This document shows, one piece after another, positions 6,567 to 9,102 of a stretch of 9,102 nt of DNA. The notes beneath the pieces were generated by a model. That model had not been told where the DNA came from, searched no databases, and saw only the letters and a list, made by a program, of their open reading frames with translations. Every line of letters begins with the position of its first letter. Position 1 is the stretch's first letter. The DNA comes from Susulua sp964536195 (GTDB lineage: Bacteria > Omnitrophota > Gorgyraeia > Duberdicusellales > 4484-171): the NCBI GenBank assembly GCA_964536195.1, contig CAZHVO010000037.1:1-9102 (forward strand), written 5' to 3'. Position numbers and translations under genes: made by a program.

Positions 6567-8557
6567 ATGCTTTTCCTTTCCTTTTTGCCTTTCATAACTT
6601 TCTTTAATTCTACCACTTTATCGCGTACCTGGGCAGCTTTTTCAAAGTGTAGGTTTTTTGCAGCTAAAAACATCTCCTTTTCTAACTGAGCAACAATCTC
6701 ATGAAGTTGAATTTCTTCACCGTCTAGCTCTAAGCGCTTATTAAGATTATCCTCTTCTTTTAAATAAACCTCTATACCGTCCTTAATTGCTTTTTGAATG
6801 CTTTGCGGGGTTATTTTGTGTTTAGTATTATGTTCTAATTGGATCTTCCGTCGGCGTCGACTCTCAGTAATCGCTTTTTTCATTGATTTAGTAAGGACAT
6901 CGGCATACATATAAACCTCTCCGTTTACATGGCGGGCACATCTACCGGCAATTTGAATTAAGGAGGTTGATGAACGCAAAAATCCCTCTTTATCGGCATC
7001 AAGAATTACTACCAAGGATACTTCTGGTAAGTCTAGGCCCTCACGAAGGAGATTAATGCCGATAAGAGCGTCGAATTTCTTCAATCGCAGATCCTTTAAA
7101 ATCTTTGTTCTTTCTAAGGTGTCAATTTCAGAGTGAAGATAAGTGACCTTAAGCCCCTCTTGCTTTAAATAACTGCTTAATTCTTCTGACATGCGCTTGG
7201 TAAGAGTAATAACCAGGGTACGTTCCTCCCTCTCGGTTCTCCTTTTAATCTCTTGGATTAAATCGTCAATTTGATTTTTAGTAGATTTGACTGTGATTTG
7301 GGGATCTGGCAAGCCGGTCGGGCGTATAATCTGTTCAATCACTCTTGCCTTAGAAGAATCGATTTCAAATTCTCCAGGTGTTGCTGAAACAAATACCATC
7401 TCTTTAGCAAGAGGCATGAATTCATCAAATCTTAAAGGCCGATTATCCAGACAAGAAGGCAGCCTAAACCCGTGCCCAACTAAAGTTTCTTTACGAGCCT
7501 TATCTCCATTGTACATACCTCGTATTTGAGGGATAGTAACATGACTCTCGTCAATTACCGTAAGAAAAGAACTTGGAAAATAGTCAAGAAGGCAGTAGGG
7601 ACGTGAACCTGGGGCTCTTTGGCTTAAATGCCGGGAATAATTCTCAATACCATGACAATAACCACACTCGGCTAGCATTTCCATATCAAAATTAGTGCGT
7701 TGACTAAGACGCTGAGCTTCGAGAAGCTTACCTTCTTTATTTAGAATTGCTAACCTGTCCCTTAACTCGGCTTTAACAGTCCCCAAAGCTTTATCGATTT
7801 TATCCTTACCAATAATAAAGTGTTTAGCCGGATAAATGCTTATTCTTTCCAATCCCGAAACTTTCTTTCCACCAAATGGTTGGAACTCATAAATTTTCTC
7901 AATTGTATCACCAGAAAATTCTATTCTTACCCCGCATTCCTTGTAAGCTGGGAAAATATCCAAGGTATCACCTTTAACCCGGAAGGTCCCTCGTCTAAAA
8001 TTAAAGTCATTTCTCTCATATTGTAAAGTGATTAAACGCTCCAAGAGAGCCTTTTGAGGAATATTATCACAAACTTTTAAACAAAGAGTCAGGTCTTGAT
8101 AATCCTCAGGTGTACCTAAGCCATAGATACATGATACTGACGCTACCACTATAACATCCTGGCGACTGGCCAAAGAACTAGTTGTTGATAAACGAAGTCG
8201 GTCTAACTTTTCATTTATTGAAGCGTCTTTTTCAATATAGGTATCAGTTTGGGGGATATAACTTTCCGGTTGGTAGTAATCATAGTAGCTTACAAAGTAT
8301 TCGACAGAATTTTGCGGAAAGAACTCTTTAAACTCAGCGTAGAGCTGACTAGCTAGAGTTTTATTGTGTGAAATAACCAGAACCGGCCGGTTAATCTTCT
8401 CAATCGCACAAGCTAAGGTAAAAGTTTTTCCTGAGCCGGTGACGCCAAGGAGAGTTTGAAAACGCTGCTTGCTTTTTATTCCGGAAATTAGCTTTTCAAT
8501 GGCTTGAGGCTGATCGCCGGTAGGTTTAAATTTACTGGCTAGTTTAAATTTATCCAT
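6563..8557 (-). CDS. uvrB: UvrABC excinuclease subunit B
   Basis: This 664-residue helicase-like damage-verification subunit of nucleotide excision repair is loaded by UvrA and then recruits UvrC. It starts with the typical FKPTGDQPQAIEKL, has Walker A GVTGSGKT at 38-45, the DNA-clamping beta-hairpin YYDYYQPESYIP at 91-102, Walker B VIDESH at 334-339, SATPG at 391-395, and motif VI as AGRCAR at 537-542, with both arginines kept. The C-terminal UVR domain (about 618-653) that contacts UvrC is intact. The ATG, 27 nt after the nadC stop, has no clear Shine-Dalgarno sequence (only CAAAG nearby); the start is chosen because the protein N-terminus aligns with the family. uvrA and uvrC are not in the window. 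Confidence 0.98.
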   Translation of the reverse strand: MDKFKLASKFKPTGDQPQAIEKLISGIKSKQRFQTLLGVTGSGKTFTLACAIEKINRPVLVISHNKTLASQLYAEFKEFFPQNSVEYFVSYYDYYQPESYIPQTDTYIEKDASINEKLDRLRLSTTSSLASRQDVIVVASVSCIYGLGTPEDYQDLTLCLKVCDNIPQKALLERLITLQYERNDFNFRRGTFRVKGDTLDIFPAYKECGVRIEFSGDTIEKIYEFQPFGGKKVSGLERISIYPAKHFIIGKDKIDKALGTVKAELRDRLAILNKEGKLLEAQRLSQRTNFDMEMLAECGYCHGIENYSRHLSQRAPGSRPYCLLDYFPSSFLTVIDESHVTIPQIRGMYNGDKARKETLVGHGFRLPSCLDNRPLRFDEFMPLAKEMVFVSATPGEFEIDSSKARVIEQIIRPTGLPDPQITVKSTKNQIDDLIQEIKRRTEREERTLVITLTKRMSEELSSYLKQEGLKVTYLHSEIDTLERTKILKDLRLKKFDALIGINLLREGLDLPEVSLVVILDADKEGFLRSSTSLIQIAGRCARHVNGEVYMYADVLTKSMKKAITESRRRRKIQLEHNTKHKITPQSIQKAIKDGIEVYLKEEDNLNKRLELDGEEIQLHEIVAQLEKEMFLAAKNLHFEKAAQVRDKVVELKKVMKGKKERKSI

Positions 8558-8584
8558 TGAATTACTTTGGGGTAGTAAGAAGTA

Positions 8585-9102
8585 TTAATCAGAAATATCT
8601 AAAGAAAAATCAATTACTTCCGGAGAGTCAGTGATCATGCCCATTGAAATATGGTCGACACCACTCCCAGCCACAGCCCTTACGTTGTTTAAGTTTATTC
8701 CACCGGATGCTTCAAGTTTGATTTTCGGATAGTATTTATTACGCAAACTTACCGCTCTGTTTAAATTCTTTATAGAAAAATTATCGAGCATGATTATATC
8801 AGGCTTATACTTAAGCACTTCTTTTAATTCTCCGAGATTCTCTACTTCAATTTCTATCGGTAGAGAGCTTTTTTCTCTTAAATCAGCTACTAAGCTGGTG
8901 AGGCGCTTTTTATTTAAACGCCCTTGAGATATGCAGCCGGCAGCCTTTAAGTGATTATCTTTAACAATGATGCCATCGGATAGTGAGATACGATGGTTAC
9001 ATCCGCCACCTACTCTTACAGCATATTTTTCTAAAATCCGTAAATTAGGTATGGTTTTGCGAGTATCCTTGACTTTAACCTTTATGCCTTTAACTTTTTC
9101 AA
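8585..9102 (-). CDS. nadC: Nicotinate-nucleotide pyrophosphorylase (quinolinate phosphoribosyltransferase), C-terminal part
   Basis: About 171 codons are visible in an open frame that continues past the right edge, roughly the last 60% of a protein usually near 280 residues. NadC converts quinolinate and PRPP to nicotinate mononucleotide in de novo NAD synthesis. Hallmarks in order are DTRKT (9053-9067), KYAV followed by GGGCNHR (9010-8990), VKDNH, EVEN, MLDNF, EASGGI and GVDHISMG near the C-terminus. A shorter reading from an internal GTG at 8818 is not the true start, because the conserved motifs extend upstream. NHRISLSD has Ser where Gly is usual. The stop is in frame with the uvrB start 27 nt on, suggesting the two genes share a transcript. 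Confidence 0.95.
   Translation of the reverse strand, partial: EKVKGIKVKVKDTRKTIPNLRILEKYAVRVGGGCNHRISLSDGIIVKDNHLKAAGCISQGRLNKKRLTSLVADLREKSSLPIEIEVENLGELKEVLKYKPDIIMLDNFSIKNLNRAVSLRNKYYPKIKLEASGGINLNNVRAVAGSGVDHISMGMITDSPEVIDFSLDISD

Noticed and set aside
8585..8818. Stand-alone 77-residue protein starting at an internal GTG
   Set aside because: The same frame stays open to the window edge and encodes upstream NadC motifs, so this is the end of nadC.
1..9102. tRNA, rRNA, CRISPR arrays, insertion sequences, attachment sites
   Set aside because: No spaced direct repeats, transposase or integrase, or cloverleaf-like segment was seen; intergenic gaps are short and accounted for.

Overview
This is an unbroken run of protein-coding genes, all read from the minus strand, so transcription order runs from the right end to the left end. 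It looks like ordinary bacterial chromosome. A CIRCE heat-shock operator, strong AGGAGG-type ribosome sites and simple terminators mark it as bacterial. A four-subunit pyruvate:ferredoxin oxidoreductase points to an anaerobe. The DNA is moderately AT-rich, roughly 38-40% G+C by eye. The phylum cannot be fixed from sequence alone; an uncultivated anaerobic lineage such as Omnitrophota is possible, but this is a low-confidence guess.

Layout in transcription order: (1) the C-terminal part of nadC (NAD biosynthesis), cut by the right edge; (2) uvrB (excision repair), 27 nt after nadC and in the same frame; (3) coaX (type III pantothenate kinase), joined to uvrB by a 4-nt ATGA overlap; (4) an AT-only tract, a sigma-70 promoter and a CIRCE operator driving groES and groEL, closed by a strong intrinsic terminator; (5) a short intergenic stretch with nested inverted repeats; (6) a PAS-PAS-HD-GYP gene, a predicted cyclic-di-GMP phosphodiesterase, with its own extended -10 promoter and a start best set at 3491; (7) two overlapping hairpins; (8) porG-porD-porA and the first 13 codons of porB, tightly packed.

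The groups read as housekeeping modules: cofactor supply and repair (nadC-uvrB-coaX), heat-inducible chaperonin (groES-groEL under HrcA/CIRCE), a signalling phosphodiesterase, and oxidative decarboxylation of pyruvate to acetyl-CoA with reduced ferredoxin. NadC, CoaX and Por all serve redox or CoA chemistry, but nothing in the window shows co-regulation. I found no mobile element, CRISPR array, tRNA, rRNA or clear undescribed system. The most useful second looks are the palindromic stretch between groEL and the HD-GYP gene, the overlapping hairpins before porG, and two unusual positions around the GroEL nucleotide pocket.
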